Origin: Leishmania mexicana MHOM/GT/2001/U1103
Taxonomy: Eukaryota; Euglenozoa; Kinetoplastea; Trypanosomatida; Trypanosomatidae
NCBI RefSeq assembly: GCF_000234665.1
Contig: NC_018316.1
Coordinates: 124,001 to 188,000 of the forward strand
Reading direction: 5' to 3'
Length of the DNA: 64,000 nucleotides
Part shown: positions 1-10,522 of the stretch, piece by piece
How the letters are laid out: the number at the start of each line of letters is the position of its first letter
Numbering within the stretch: the first letter of the stretch is position 1
Notes under the pieces: generated by a model
The model's input: only the letters and a program-made list of their open reading frames with translations
Databases searched by the model: none
What the model was told of the DNA's origin: nothing
Made by a program: the position numbers and the translations under genes

Positions 1-3000
1 CGCCGCAGTGGCGACGAGAACGCATCGCGCGGTCCTCATGTCTATGGCGCCGCTCGTAATGCCTCCGACAAGCCGCCGATTTGGGCTCGCAACAGTGGCG
101 TGTGGGCACGCCTGCAGGCTGCCGGGTTCCCGTGCCTCATCGCTGTCCTGGCACAGCCGCTCGTGAGAGCCGCCGCTGCCGCACCACCACTGCCGCCGGC
201 GCCGAGGACAGAGGATGAAGGAAGCGACGACAGGGGGTGCGCGGACAGCGCTGGCCTCGGTGCAGATGCGGGGGCGGGTGTGGCGACCGTGCCGGCACAC
301 AAGCTACCGCTACCGTGGGCGACCACCTCTCTCCTTACGCTCCCCTCACCTTCGAGTGCATCCAACCAGGCGGCGAAGCCGCTGCTCGTTTATGTGCCCA
401 CCACCGCACCCGCTGCGGCTGCCGGCTACAGCGGTGCGGCAGGCGGGGTCGGCGCTACTGACTCAGAAACACCGGCGGTTGCTGCATCGCCTCCCCTCTC
501 GCGCAGCGTGGTGGGCAAGCTGGGCAAGCTACCGAGCCCTGACCTGTCCCCGGCAACAGCAGCCACGACCACGCCTGCAGATCTGTCTCTCTCCGTCGCG
601 TCTTCGACACCGCTCCGTCGCTCGTCGCAACCGCGCGCACTCCTGCCTCTGTACTTCAGCTCGGCCCCCGTGGCGCCGCTTCACCACCTCCTTGCCTCAG
701 CTGCCGTGTGCGTGGACAGCCACGGAATACCGTCGGCTTCCTCTGCTGCGGCCGCACATGACGAGGAGGATGCCCAGCCCTCACTCAGAGGCGCTGGTAC
801 CACGTGTGAAGCAGCTAAAAGGGAGCGCGTGCGAGAAGTCGATACGTTGCAGCAGCCGCCACCTCCCTCGACGAGCGCCTGTACAGACGTGAGCACCGGT
901 GCGGTTGGTGTTGCTCGAGTCATCTGTCGCGCAGTGTGGCCAATCCCCCCGTGGCCGGGGAATCCACTGCCGGTGTTCGCTCCGGAGGCGGTCCCGCTGC
1001 TATCCTACTCGGTGAGCACTGCTGGCGGGCACCGTGGCGTTTCGGTAGACGAATCCGCAGCGCCTCGAGTGGCAGAAACGGCAGCAGCGGATGACGACGA
1101 TGTGGAAGCGGCGGTGTCTGATCTGCTGGAGCACCTCGGTGAGTGGAACAGCTCCCTTGTGGCCGGCATGTTCTTGAGTGCGAAGGTGCTGGCGGCAAGC
1201 ACGCCCACGACACAAGCGGCTCCACCGCCCTTGCCGCAGCAGCAACCGGAAGCGACAGCGACGAGGACGAGAGAGGGCGAGGCAGAGGCGGAAGCAGTGG
1301 CTCTGGAGAAAGAAGGTGACAGTGTCACCGTGGCCTCGGCATGCCCGACGTCAATGCCAGAGCTGCTAGCGCTCCTCTTTCACTACTGGCATCAGCGGTT
1401 GGCGGACCCGCCGGCGCGCCTGTCTGCAGCGGAGCCTCCTGGAAGGCATCAGCAGCACCACGAGGCACGCGCATCTCTGAAAGCCGTTGCGGGCACCACC
1501 GCCACCGCCTCCACTGCCACCGCATTTGCCGCCCAGGAGAGCGTTGGCGTGGTGCCGCAGCCCCCATCGCCTCCCACGCAGACGCCGACACTCATCAGCC
1601 GCGCCTTTTTTCAGGATCCTCGAGGCCACGAGCACGCGACAGAAGCGCCCTGGCACAACTCCGCCAAACAAACGCCGGCGCAGGCAACGCCGCTGTCCTC
1701 GCCCTCCCCGCTGCCCCCTGCCGCCCCGCACCACTACACGGCCGCATTCCTTGTGGAGCAGCTGCTGATGTCGATCGAGTTTTCCATCGCGTACTTGGTG
1801 AGTCGCAAGCGGGACGCTGAGGCAACGGCGGCGGTGGCTGGCAGTCAGGCAGACAGAGATGCTCTCCGTGACGCATTCAATGAAGACGATGCTCGAGCGC
1901 CGCCTTTGACCCCGTTGCGGGTGCAGCAGCGGCTCCGGTGCTACCGACTTCCGCTGGTCTCCTCGCACACGCCGTTTGAAGCGGTGTGGGGGCTGTACCT
2001 CGCGCAGCGAGTGCGCATGTTCAGTGCCTCCGAGACCTTAGCATCCGCAGCCAAGGTCCGTGTTGGCACACACACGCCGCCTGCCGCGCGCTTACAGTCG
2101 TCGACGCCCTCGAAGCCGTCGCTGGAGCGTGCCGAAGCAGCGCTTGCCGATCGAGAGGAAGAGGCGCAGCGGCAAGACGCATGTGGCCTGAGTTGCACAG
2201 CAATGGACGTGTGGACACTGTGGCAGCGGGCAGCAGGAACGACGTCGAAACGGTCACCAGCAGCGCCAACAGCCTTGGCGCCCATAGTCAAGGAAGCGGC
2301 AGTGGATGCCATACCTCTATCACCACCGCTAAAGCTCACGGCGCCACCGCGGCCCGCGAATGCGCTGATGGGGGCAAGAAACCCCACAATATCGACGCCG
2401 CCACTGTCCTCATCAGGCCGCCAGCTCGTTCTGCCGCCTGTTCGCTCCTCAACACCACAGCCGCTACCCAGTCGTTTGCCCACGCACATCAACTTCACGG
2501 TGCAGACAGTCTCGAAGCCGTGCAAGAGCTCCCACAGTGCCCCTGACGTGTCCGCCATAGCAGCAGCAGCAGCAGCAGCCCATGAAAAGTCACTGCCGTC
2601 CCCACACACAGTGTTAGCTGCACAAGCGGCTCAACTACAGCAAGGACGTGAGCCGGTGCCGATGTCCTCGGCAACGTCGGTGGCGACAGCGACCGCGGGA
2701 CTTCTTCAGGTACTTCCGAGCTTCCTCTCCTCTCGCGGCCCAGTGCCGGATGTGGCTTCTCCGCCGTCGCTGCAATCCTCGACTTCGGTACGCAATGTGC
2801 CCTCCGCGCAATGGCTCCACAAGCGGGCCAGAGCATCCACAGCAGCGACTGCTGACTTGCGTGCCGCAGCGCAGCCTGCTCAGAGAAGGGGCAACGCCGA
2901 CGCTTGGCTGCAAGAGCGGCGAGAGACACATGGCGTCAGCGAGGCGGCAGCCGCCGTGGGGTACGCACCAGCCTCTCAGCAGCCGGCACCAGGTACGATG

Positions 3001-6000
3001 CGTGGTGGCCGCGTCGATTCATGGGAGAGCATTGGCGGTAGCAGCCTCGACAGCGCGGACGGGCTGAGAGACAAGAGGGACGACGGCGTGGCGCGTGCTG
3101 CAGGGCAGTGGGCCGCCAGCACCACCGTGATCGGCAGTATACATGGTGCCTCCACTCCTTTGGTTGCTGCTGGACTGCAGGCGCACGCGCAGCCGCGACG
3201 CGCCACCCTGCCAGCCACCTGGACCGTCGAGCTACCCAAAAGTGTTCGTCCCGCTGCACCGGCTGCGGAGAGCGGCAGGCGAAAAACACATCGTACCGGC
3301 GAGGTCGGTGGCGACAGCGACGATGGCGGCCGGCACACCGCATGCGCCACCAGGGCAACGCCGTTGGAGGGGTGGCAGGAGACGCCATCGCCCAATGAGG
3401 CGCACTGGATCGATTATCGCGGTTGTGTGGATGCGGCAACGACGGTGCCGCAGTCGTCTCGCTGCCGGCGGCCGCGCGGAGGGCTGTACTCTGCCGCCTC
3501 CTTCGTAGCAGTCCTCTCTGCGGCGGTGACACAGGTGCTGTCCCAGCAGCAGGATCCATCGCAACAACATCAGCAGCAGCAGCTCCACGGCTTCCCCGCA
3601 GCCCCTCCCTCCTTCGCGCCCTCGGGCTCCGCCCCTTTCTCCTCCACGGCAGCGGCGGTGGCGGCACAGCGGCTGGAGCAGATCCACCGTGGCCGACTGT
3701 TGCCCTCCCTCGCCACGCTCGACAGCCTCAACTTGCTACCGCAGTACGTGCCTGTCTGGTGCTACACGTACGACCCCATCACGGACCAGCGGGCAAGGAG
3801 GCGGCGCGGCGACGATGGTGGCGGCAGCAGCGGTCACATGCACAATCGAAGCTACCTACAGCGCTACGCCCCATCGTCCAGCGGGGCGGTGACCGGTTCG
3901 CGTGGCGGCAGCGGCGGCGGCGGCGGCGCAGGCGGTGGCATCCATGAACTGGGTCGCGCTGGCAGGGCAGGCTTGACCGCCACCTGCAAGTATGTTGCTG
4001 AGACGGCACGAACAGTGCTCGATGCGGTGAAGTCGTCTGTCCCGAACAAGGTGCAAGGCGCGAGGGGCATCAATGGGGATAGCACCCAACCCGTGAGAGG
4101 CGGCACCGGCGACGAAGCGAGAGCCGATTTTCCCGCCACACCGGCGACAGCGGGTGCACCCACGGAGACCCCTGTCATGTCTTCCGTTGCCGTCTCTGCG
4201 CTACGCACGTCCTTGGATGCGCCTCTCTCTGTGATGGCTGGCGTTCACACCCCCGCGTACGGCAGCGGCAACGCGACTCGCGATGCGACGAAGGATCCAA
4301 GTCTGTACTACGCCGTGTGTGGGCTGTACATCACGGAACAGGACATCATCATACGCGCCATTCCAACGGTGGAGGTCGAGCGCCAGCGTGAGAAGGCGAG
4401 GCAGAAGCGGCGGCAACAGAAAGGTGTATCCTCGGCGCCAACGCGGGGATCCGGCCGGGCAAAATACAGCGGCGGAGGTAGAAGCTGCCTCGGCCGCGGC
4501 GGCGCACCTTCAGTTGGCAACGAAGCCGAGCGCCCGAAGTACGCTGACGAGAACAACAGCGGCGACGAGGGCAACAACGGCGACGACAGCGACGATGAGG
4601 AAGTGGTGGAGCTGCTGATCTTGCCACGCGTCAGCCTTGTGTCTGTCACGCCGTGTGCGGTGGACCGCAGCGCCGGCGGCGTCTTCGCCGTCAAGCACGC
4701 TCGCAAGCTGTACGACCATCTGGAGCGAGACCGCAACTTTGTTCCTTTGTCCTCAGCGGCCGCCACCTCAGGTTCGACCTCGGCCGTACCCGCCTCTGGC
4801 GGCAGTGGTAGCGGCGGCGGTCGCGAAAGTGGCGAAGGCGCAGCGGGAAGCAGCGTACCGTCCGCCCCAACGGGGTATCGAGTATCGGTGACGGGCACGA
4901 CGACCTCCAGCACGGGCATCAATGCGCGACACCACCTCCCGCGCGCATCAGCGCGCTCAGGCCAGCCAGGGCAGACATCCTTCATGACGTCGTCGACTGT
5001 GGTGGTACTCAAACTGCAATCCAAAGGGATGCAGACGGTATGGCTGGAGTTTGCAGACGAGACGGCGTTGAATGAGGTCCATCAGCTACTGTCCACCCCA
5101 CTGCCACCTTCAGCCCAACCACGTGGGATGGCAGCCTGTCAAGCAGGGCCGTGGTGCGCGCCACCGCACCCGCAGCAGCTGCCGTGCTATGGCAACCGAT
5201 TTCTGTCCAGCGCCCGCCGCCTTTGGTGCATGGTGCCTCTGGTCCTGCTTGCCACGAACGTGCTGCCGCAGGGAGCCGCCACCTCGCCGTTCATGCAGGC
5301 ACTCCTGAAGAACGTCACCGTGGCGGCGGTGATGCTTAACACGCAGGCAACGGCGCCGTGCATGGCAGCGGCGACAACCAGGTCGCCATCACCTCTGTCG
5401 ATGGAAGCCTCCACGTTCTCTCTGCTTTCGCCTCTGCCCCCGCCCCTGCGCGGGCCCCCCATAATGCTGGCCGACACGTGGTGGCTCTACGACCCCGCTC
5501 GAGAATTCGCGCGTCAAAGCCTGTCAGAGGAGCACTGGTCCATGACGTCGGCGAACGCGGAGTACGCCCTCTGCCCGACCTACCCGTCCACTTTCGTCGT
5601 CCCCGCCGCCGTCGCACGCGCGATGGAAAACAACGAGGTGGACGGACGACACCGCATGTCGCGCCGCGTCGAAGCGGTCGCCTTCTACTACGCGCCAACC
5701 GGTGGCGTGCTCGTCCGCAGTGCGCAACCGACGCTGGCGACGCTGGTGGCCGATGTGCCGACCGGGCAGGCGTTGGAGTGGACATCGCGCATGACGGGTG
5801 GCCGGCTTGGTAGAGCAGCGCCGGCCGCGTCGCCAGCGTCACAGACACAGCCGTCGCCACTGGTGGCGCCGCTGCGGGACGTCCTTCGCCTTACACTGAA
5901 CGCCTTCGCCGCGGCGGCTGGCGTGGCGGCTCAGCAGATCGTCGTGATGGACCTCCGCTCTGCCAGGGCGGCGTTCGCGAATGTGGGGAAGGGGGGCGGC

Positions 6001-9000
6001 ACCATGGAGCTTCTTCTGTACCCCTTCGGCGGTGTGGAGTACGCTGGGCTGCCAAACATCCACAGCGTGCAGAAGGCGTGGCGTAGGCTGAGAGCGTCCC
6101 TCACACACGACGCGCCGTACCAGCTCCGGGGAGACGAGAGCGGCTGCCTCGAGACGCAGTACGTGAAACACGCAGGAGAGCCGCCGTACGCGGCGGTGGT
6201 TGCTGCTGCTGAGCTCTCTGCAACGGCGAAGCGGCCCGCGTCAGGGCTCGGCGTTGCCTTGCCACTGTTGGCGTCGCTGCTGCCACGCCTGCAGGGGTGC
6301 AGCCCGGGTACTCCGCAGTCAGCGAGGGACTTTAGTAGTGGTGCGAACGCAGAAGCGGCTAACAAGCTCAGTGCTGGTGAGTCCGGCGACAGCGATGGTA
6401 ACGGCGAGAGCGGAGGACCAAGAGACGGCGCGGCAGCGGAAGACTGTGCTGCGAACACAACGGCCACAACATCAGCGCCATCTCGGCCTCCCTTCTCGCT
6501 TGGGGGTGTGCGATGGAGTGCCATCTTCTCCGCCATGGCCCCTGTCGGCGGCGCGTCCGTCACTGCCATGATGCCGGCAGCACAGCACGAGTGGCTCGCC
6601 TACATTGCCATGCTGCTCAACACCGCCGTCGTTGTAGCGCGGCGTGTCTGCGGCGTGCCGACGGACCCGCTGTACGTGCCCGCCCTGCAGCACAACGGCC
6701 CTTTGGCAAACTGCTTCTCGTACATTGTAGGCCACGCCTTCACGCAGTTTCGGCTACCAAAGGCTACGACGCCGGCGTCTGCGGCGCCACGCTCGGGGTC
6801 GAGGCGCGGCTTGTGGACGTCCGTCACAGCGGCAGCGACGGCTGTTCGCAGTGTCAGGGCGCCGCTCGCATCGTACGAGCACAGCGCACACGCGACACTC
6901 GCGCATGTGGTGTTTCTCAACTGCTCCGATGGGTGGGACCGCACCCCGCAGATTAGCGTCCTCGCACAGCTGCTGCTGGACCCCTACTATCGCACAGTAG
7001 AGGGACTCTGCATCTTGCTGGAGCGCGAGGTGCTTTGCTTTGGACATCCGACGCAGCTACGTTCAACGGCGGTGCGCGGCAGTGTCGACGACTACTGGGA
7101 CCAACTCCTCCGCGACGACCGAGACGCTGCCGTAGCCGCGAAAAGGATGAACGCGCGGGTCCCCGCGGCAGCAGCGGCGGCGGCTGCACAAACACACGCG
7201 ACGTCAGCGACCGCGGAGGGCCAGCGACTCTTCCACGCGGCGAACACGCAGGCAATGGAGGCGCCTCCGCGCAAAACCGCTACGGCAGCCTCTCAGTCGT
7301 CGACCGTCCTTGCCGCTCACGCATTGGCAGCCGGCGAAGCGGGGACTACTGTGGAGAGTGAGCCTAGGAGCGACAGCGAGGGGGGTCAAGCTAGCTGCGA
7401 CGTCGAGCCGCTGACGGCCGCTGCTGCCGCCACCGCCCGGGATGACGATGACGACGACGTTGAAAGTGACACCACCTCGGCGCTGCTCTTCGATGAGGGG
7501 TCCGTGGAAGCGCACGAGGCCGCCGCGGCTGACGGACTGAGAGAGCGGGCCTTGCATCGATGGCTGCAGAAGGCCCGTGCGGCACTGGGCGGCGGCGGTA
7601 GAGCAGGCGAAGTCTCAGTGGCGGAGGATGCACGGCAGAGCCATGGTGCATCTGCAGCGACTAAGGATGCGCCTTCAGTGTGCGTGTCGTCGATGTCCTC
7701 GAAGCCTCCTGAAGCACGACTGTGGTCTAGTAGCGAGGCGGCACCCATTCTTACCCAGCTGCTCGACGCCATACGTCAGCTTGTCGTGCTCTATCCGGCG
7801 TGCTTCGAGTACACACCGCAGTTTGTGTGCCTCCTGCTCGACCTCCTCCACAGCGGGCTGATCAGCACCTTCAGTGTGAACTGCGAGCAGCAGGTGGAGG
7901 CGCAGCGCGTGGCAGAGGGCACCTTGTCGCTGAGTCAGTGGTGTGCTCTCCTGCTGTCCACGACGACGGCGACGTCATCGACAGTGTACGCCACAACCCC
8001 TATCACGGTCCAACTGTCACCCCTCAGGAGCACACTCGAGACGCGCTCGGATGGCGGTGGCGGTGGCGGCGGCGGCGGCGGTGACGCCAACACTGTGCTC
8101 TTGCTGAGCAGATCGTCGAATCCCCGTGCCTCGGCGACGCCTGACTCCCTGCGCCAGCAGCTCCCAAGGTCGACGGCAGCAGCGGTATCGTCACTCCACG
8201 CAGACCCAACCAGTGAGGCGGGTGGCGCTGAGGCAAGCGTGGGTGCAACCATCTCGGTGGACGCATCGTTCCATCGCCTGGATTCGGCCTTCCTGATGGG
8301 CGACGCAGGTCTGGAGCAGGAGGAGTCGGGGGAGAACGCTGTGGATAGCTGTCGCCGCAGTTGCAGCGACGCCGTAGAGAGGCAAGCCGTCGCCGTCCAC
8401 CCTCGAAGTGGAAGTGGAGAGGGTGCGTCAGGCTGCCCTGCAGCCGGTAAGCAGCCGCGGCAGAGGACTGCCGCCGCACAGTCCTCGCCCAGCACCCGCG
8501 CCCCTGCCTTGCCGCCGCTCGGCCAAGAAGGAAAGACGGTGGGGGAGGAGACGCCGACGACGGGGGGTCGCTCGTATACACCGCAGCTGCAGGCGCCGCC
8601 ACCGGCGCGTCCTGATGCGTCTCTCCACCTCTACGACTTTGACTGCACCACACAATGGGGTGTCCCCGTCACATCAGCGGCGCCACCGCTGCCGCGCTCG
8701 GGACACACCCTTCCCTCGCCCTTCTCGATGTCCTTCTCCGCCACTTCATCGCAGGCGTACACCGCACGCCACCAGGACGAGGCCTCGCTCTCAGCGAGTG
8801 GGCGGCAGACACAGCACCCACAGCAGCAAGCAGGCGGTGATGCGAGTGGCGCCACGGCGGCGGATGAGTTCTCTCGCCGTCTGCTGCCCATCTCGTACGA
8901 TGCGCTCTACACCTCTGGTTACCTCAACCCGAACTTCTCCCTGCGCTACAACAGGGTCGATGTCGGCCCACTCGTGGACTTCATCCTCCCATCCCAGCTT

Positions 9001-9522
9001 ACACTGTGGCGAGCCGCGTACACACGTCACTCGTTTTGGGGCGCGCGGCAAGCGCAGCTGCAACACGCCACCGGACAGTATCAACAAGAGCAGCACCGTG
9101 TGCGAGGAGCGGGCGGTGGCATTGGACACAGCGGCAACGGCGGCGCTTTGGGCGTGGGTGGTGCACACATCGGGGCAGAGGCGCACGGGAGTGGGTTGTG
9201 GAGCGCTGGTGCTTCCTCTACGGGGGCAGCGGCGTGGACGGGTCCCACCGCTAGCGCCGCACCAGAAGACGCGCGATGGCAGTCTCGCAACAGCACCCCG
9301 CACGTCCCCTCATTCGCCAGCGCCTCCGTCACGTCACGCGCTGGCGGCGGCGGCAGCACGGTCTTCTTCACGGGCGAAGAGGACGGTGAGAGTCGCTCGC
9401 AAGGTCGACCGGCGCACTTCACAGACGCGGCCGCCGCCGGCACTGCGACCCCCTCGACACCCGGCATCTACCAGTTCCACATCGGCTCCGACAGCGAGGC
9501 GGAGACGGACGACTGCCACTAG
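1..9522 (+). CDS. Myotubularin-like phosphoinositide 3-phosphatase, giant, 5' end missing
   Basis: The reading frame is open from the first base to the stop at 9520-9522, so the true start lies upstream and at least 3,170 codons are present. The phosphatase signature C-S-D-G-W-D-R-T is at 6922-6945, with the CX5R cysteine at 6922-6924 and arginine at 6940-6942; this CSDGWDR form is typical of myotubularins, which dephosphorylate PI3P and PI(3,5)P2 on endomembranes. Flanking blocks also fit the family: a PH-GRAM-like stretch around 4300-4660, the D-R-S-A-R-A block near 5950, the NIHSVQKAWRRL helix near 6056-6091, HEWLAYIAMLL near 6586, and DPYYRTVEGLCILLEREV followed by FGHP just after the catalytic loop. 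The domain's last helices (FEYTPQFVCLLLDLL near 7806) are separated from the active site by a low-complexity insertion at about 7150-7740. The N-terminal 4 kb and the C-terminus are Ala/Ser/Gly/Gln-rich and lack recognisable domains. Family call secure; substrate inferred. Confidence 0.85.
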   Translation, partial: RRSGDENASRGPHVYGAARNASDKPPIWARNSGVWARLQAAGFPCLIAVLAQPLVRAAAAAPPLPPAPRTEDEGSDDRGCADSAGLGADAGAGVATVPAHKLPLPWATTSLLTLPSPSSASNQAAKPLLVYVPTTAPAAAAGYSGAAGGVGATDSETPAVAASPPLSRSVVGKLGKLPSPDLSPATAATTTPADLSLSVASSTPLRRSSQPRALLPLYFSSAPVAPLHHLLASAAVCVDSHGIPSASSAAAAHDEEDAQPSLRGAGTTCEAAKRERVREVDTLQQPPPPSTSACTDVSTGAVGVARVICRAVWPIPPWPGNPLPVFAPEAVPLLSYSVSTAGGHRGVSVDESAAPRVAETAAADDDDVEAAVSDLLEHLGEWNSSLVAGMFLSAKVLAASTPTTQAAPPPLPQQQPEATATRTREGEAEAEAVALEKEGDSVTVASACPTSMPELLALLFHYWHQRLADPPARLSAAEPPGRHQQHHEARASLKAVAGTTATASTATAFAAQESVGVVPQPPSPPTQTPTLISRAFFQDPRGHEHATEAPWHNSAKQTPAQATPLSSPSPLPPAAPHHYTAAFLVEQLLMSIEFSIAYLVSRKRDAEATAAVAGSQADRDALRDAFNEDDARAPPLTPLRVQQRLRCYRLPLVSSHTPFEAVWGLYLAQRVRMFSASETLASAAKVRVGTHTPPAARLQSSTPSKPSLERAEAALADREEEAQRQDACGLSCTAMDVWTLWQRAAGTTSKRSPAAPTALAPIVKEAAVDAIPLSPPLKLTAPPRPANALMGARNPTISTPPLSSSGRQLVLPPVRSSTPQPLPSRLPTHINFTVQTVSKPCKSSHSAPDVSAIAAAAAAAHEKSLPSPHTVLAAQAAQLQQGREPVPMSSATSVATATAGLLQVLPSFLSSRGPVPDVASPPSLQSSTSVRNVPSAQWLHKRARASTAATADLRAAAQPAQRRGNADAWLQERRETHGVSEAAAAVGYAPASQQPAPGTMRGGRVDSWESIGGSSLDSADGLRDKRDDGVARAAGQWAASTTVIGSIHGASTPLVAAGLQAHAQPRRATLPATWTVELPKSVRPAAPAAESGRRKTHRTGEVGGDSDDGGRHTACATRATPLEGWQETPSPNEAHWIDYRGCVDAATTVPQSSRCRRPRGGLYSAASFVAVLSAAVTQVLSQQQDPSQQHQQQQLHGFPAAPPSFAPSGSAPFSSTAAAVAAQRLEQIHRGRLLPSLATLDSLNLLPQYVPVWCYTYDPITDQRARRRRGDDGGGSSGHMHNRSYLQRYAPSSSGAVTGSRGGSGGGGGAGGGIHELGRAGRAGLTATCKYVAETARTVLDAVKSSVPNKVQGARGINGDSTQPVRGGTGDEARADFPATPATAGAPTETPVMSSVAVSALRTSLDAPLSVMAGVHTPAYGSGNATRDATKDPSLYYAVCGLYITEQDIIIRAIPTVEVERQREKARQKRRQQKGVSSAPTRGSGRAKYSGGGRSCLGRGGAPSVGNEAERPKYADENNSGDEGNNGDDSDDEEVVELLILPRVSLVSVTPCAVDRSAGGVFAVKHARKLYDHLERDRNFVPLSSAAATSGSTSAVPASGGSGSGGGRESGEGAAGSSVPSAPTGYRVSVTGTTTSSTGINARHHLPRASARSGQPGQTSFMTSSTVVVLKLQSKGMQTVWLEFADETALNEVHQLLSTPLPPSAQPRGMAACQAGPWCAPPHPQQLPCYGNRFLSSARRLWCMVPLVLLATNVLPQGAATSPFMQALLKNVTVAAVMLNTQATAPCMAAATTRSPSPLSMEASTFSLLSPLPPPLRGPPIMLADTWWLYDPAREFARQSLSEEHWSMTSANAEYALCPTYPSTFVVPAAVARAMENNEVDGRHRMSRRVEAVAFYYAPTGGVLVRSAQPTLATLVADVPTGQALEWTSRMTGGRLGRAAPAASPASQTQPSPLVAPLRDVLRLTLNAFAAAAGVAAQQIVVMDLRSARAAFANVGKGGGTMELLLYPFGGVEYAGLPNIHSVQKAWRRLRASLTHDAPYQLRGDESGCLETQYVKHAGEPPYAAVVAAAELSATAKRPASGLGVALPLLASLLPRLQGCSPGTPQSARDFSSGANAEAANKLSAGESGDSDGNGESGGPRDGAAAEDCAANTTATTSAPSRPPFSLGGVRWSAIFSAMAPVGGASVTAMMPAAQHEWLAYIAMLLNTAVVVARRVCGVPTDPLYVPALQHNGPLANCFSYIVGHAFTQFRLPKATTPASAAPRSGSRRGLWTSVTAAATAVRSVRAPLASYEHSAHATLAHVVFLNCSDGWDRTPQISVLAQLLLDPYYRTVEGLCILLEREVLCFGHPTQLRSTAVRGSVDDYWDQLLRDDRDAAVAAKRMNARVPAAAAAAAAQTHATSATAEGQRLFHAANTQAMEAPPRKTATAASQSSTVLAAHALAAGEAGTTVESEPRSDSEGGQASCDVEPLTAAAAATARDDDDDDVESDTTSALLFDEGSVEAHEAAAADGLRERALHRWLQKARAALGGGGRAGEVSVAEDARQSHGASAATKDAPSVCVSSMSSKPPEARLWSSSEAAPILTQLLDAIRQLVVLYPACFEYTPQFVCLLLDLLHSGLISTFSVNCEQQVEAQRVAEGTLSLSQWCALLLSTTTATSSTVYATTPITVQLSPLRSTLETRSDGGGGGGGGGGDANTVLLLSRSSNPRASATPDSLRQQLPRSTAAAVSSLHADPTSEAGGAEASVGATISVDASFHRLDSAFLMGDAGLEQEESGENAVDSCRRSCSDAVERQAVAVHPRSGSGEGASGCPAAGKQPRQRTAAAQSSPSTRAPALPPLGQEGKTVGEETPTTGGRSYTPQLQAPPPARPDASLHLYDFDCTTQWGVPVTSAAPPLPRSGHTLPSPFSMSFSATSSQAYTARHQDEASLSASGRQTQHPQQQAGGDASGATAADEFSRRLLPISYDALYTSGYLNPNFSLRYNRVDVGPLVDFILPSQLTLWRAAYTRHSFWGARQAQLQHATGQYQQEQHRVRGAGGGIGHSGNGGALGVGGAHIGAEAHGSGLWSAGASSTGAAAWTGPTASAAPEDARWQSRNSTPHVPSFASASVTSRAGGGGSTVFFTGEEDGESRSQGRPAHFTDAAAAGTATPSTPGIYQFHIGSDSEAETDDCH

Positions 9523-10138
9523 CGTCGGCGACACGAAGCTGGAAAAGGAAGGGCAGTGAGGCGAGACTCGAGGACTCGCGCGTGCGGGAGGGTGCCTGTG
9601 CTCCTCCTGTCGGTGCTCCTGAATACTTTCGCCTTCTCCCTTTGTACTTGCCGACCTCCGGTGGTCCACGATGCAGCGGCGGAGGGGGTGGGGGGCTGCA
9701 CGTGGACCGCTTCTTTTCCCTTTATACACATACACATACACACACACCCTGTCGATGCGGATCACAGATGCACTCAGACAGAGGTACGAGAGCGAGGGGG
9801 TAGAGCGCGCTCGGTGACGACGGGCACCTCTGATGCCCTTGAACCTGGCATGTGTCGACGGTACCCCTTCGCCACGAGCTCGCCCCCCCCCGTCTCACTC
9901 CCGCTCTATCTATCTCCGTCTACAAGGCTGGCAGCTGCTGGTGCAGCGCTCGCAGAGCACGCGCCATAACAAAGGCACGGAGAGCAGATTCAGCGGAGGT
10001 GATAACGCGATGCATCGCCCCCCCCCCCTCCCCCTCTTCTCGCTCCGCTCTGTGCACACAACCATCCATACACATGTGCACGCCTTTGTGCTTTGACTTT
10101 ATTGTCCCGCATCACAGGGGAAGGGGAGGCGCACCCTA

Positions 10139-10454
10139 GTGTCGTGGCATCCGGCGCACACACGCATACATACACACTCTCCCTGTGTGCGTGGGAAAGC
10201 CAAGTGGCCCCTCCGCTCCCTCCTCATCCCTGCCAATGCCGTACCACTACTGGTGGTGACGGCAGGGTCATCCGCCTCCGACGTAGGAGGGGAGGGGGGG
10301 AGGTCAGAGCGATGTATTCCCGCCGCTATCGGCGCATTGTGCCGTAACACGTGCGTGCCTACGGCTGCTTCGCACCACGCGGCCGGGTTGGCTGTGACAC
10401 CGGGCCGCGCAGGGGCTCACGCTGACAAGTGAATGTCCCTGTTGTTGACCGTCT
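10139..10454 (+). repeat. SIDER-like dispersed repeat, copy 1
   Basis: About 315 bp here recur almost base for base, as reverse complement, at 51569-51882. Homology starts at GTGTCGTGGCATCCGGCG and ends at GACCGTCT. Differences are few, for example AAGTGAATGT here against GAGTGAATGC in the other copy, and small changes in a G/A run. The element lies in the spacer downstream of a gene and in the sense orientation, and its end abuts the polypyrimidine tract of the next gene. Short degenerate retroposons (SIDERs) are the known Leishmania elements with this location and polarity. The class name is an inference, since no signature motif was matched. Confidence 0.55.
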
Positions 10455-10522
10455 CTCACATTCCTCCCTCCTCCATCGCCTCTCTTTCGCCTCTTCTCTC
10501 TCACTTGTCGGCGTGCGCGCAG
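10455..10522 (+). promoter_or_regulatory. Candidate spliced-leader acceptor for the 10605 gene
   Basis: A C/T-rich run from 10455 to 10506 is followed by GCGCAG, with AG at 10521-10522, 82 bases before the ATG at 10605. In trypanosomatids such a tract plus AG directs trans-splicing of the 39-nt leader. Another AG at 10525-10526 is an alternative. Confidence 0.5.

Noticed and set aside
6922..6942. SAC-type phosphoinositide phosphatase
   Set aside because: The catalytic loop is C-S-D-G-W-D-R, the myotubularin form; SAC domains use C-x-x-N-C-x-D-R, and the flanking helices match myotubularins.
8408..9559. 383-codon frame within the myotubularin-like gene
   Set aside because: It is an Arg-rich shadow in another frame of a GC-rich coding region; the main frame carries the family motifs.
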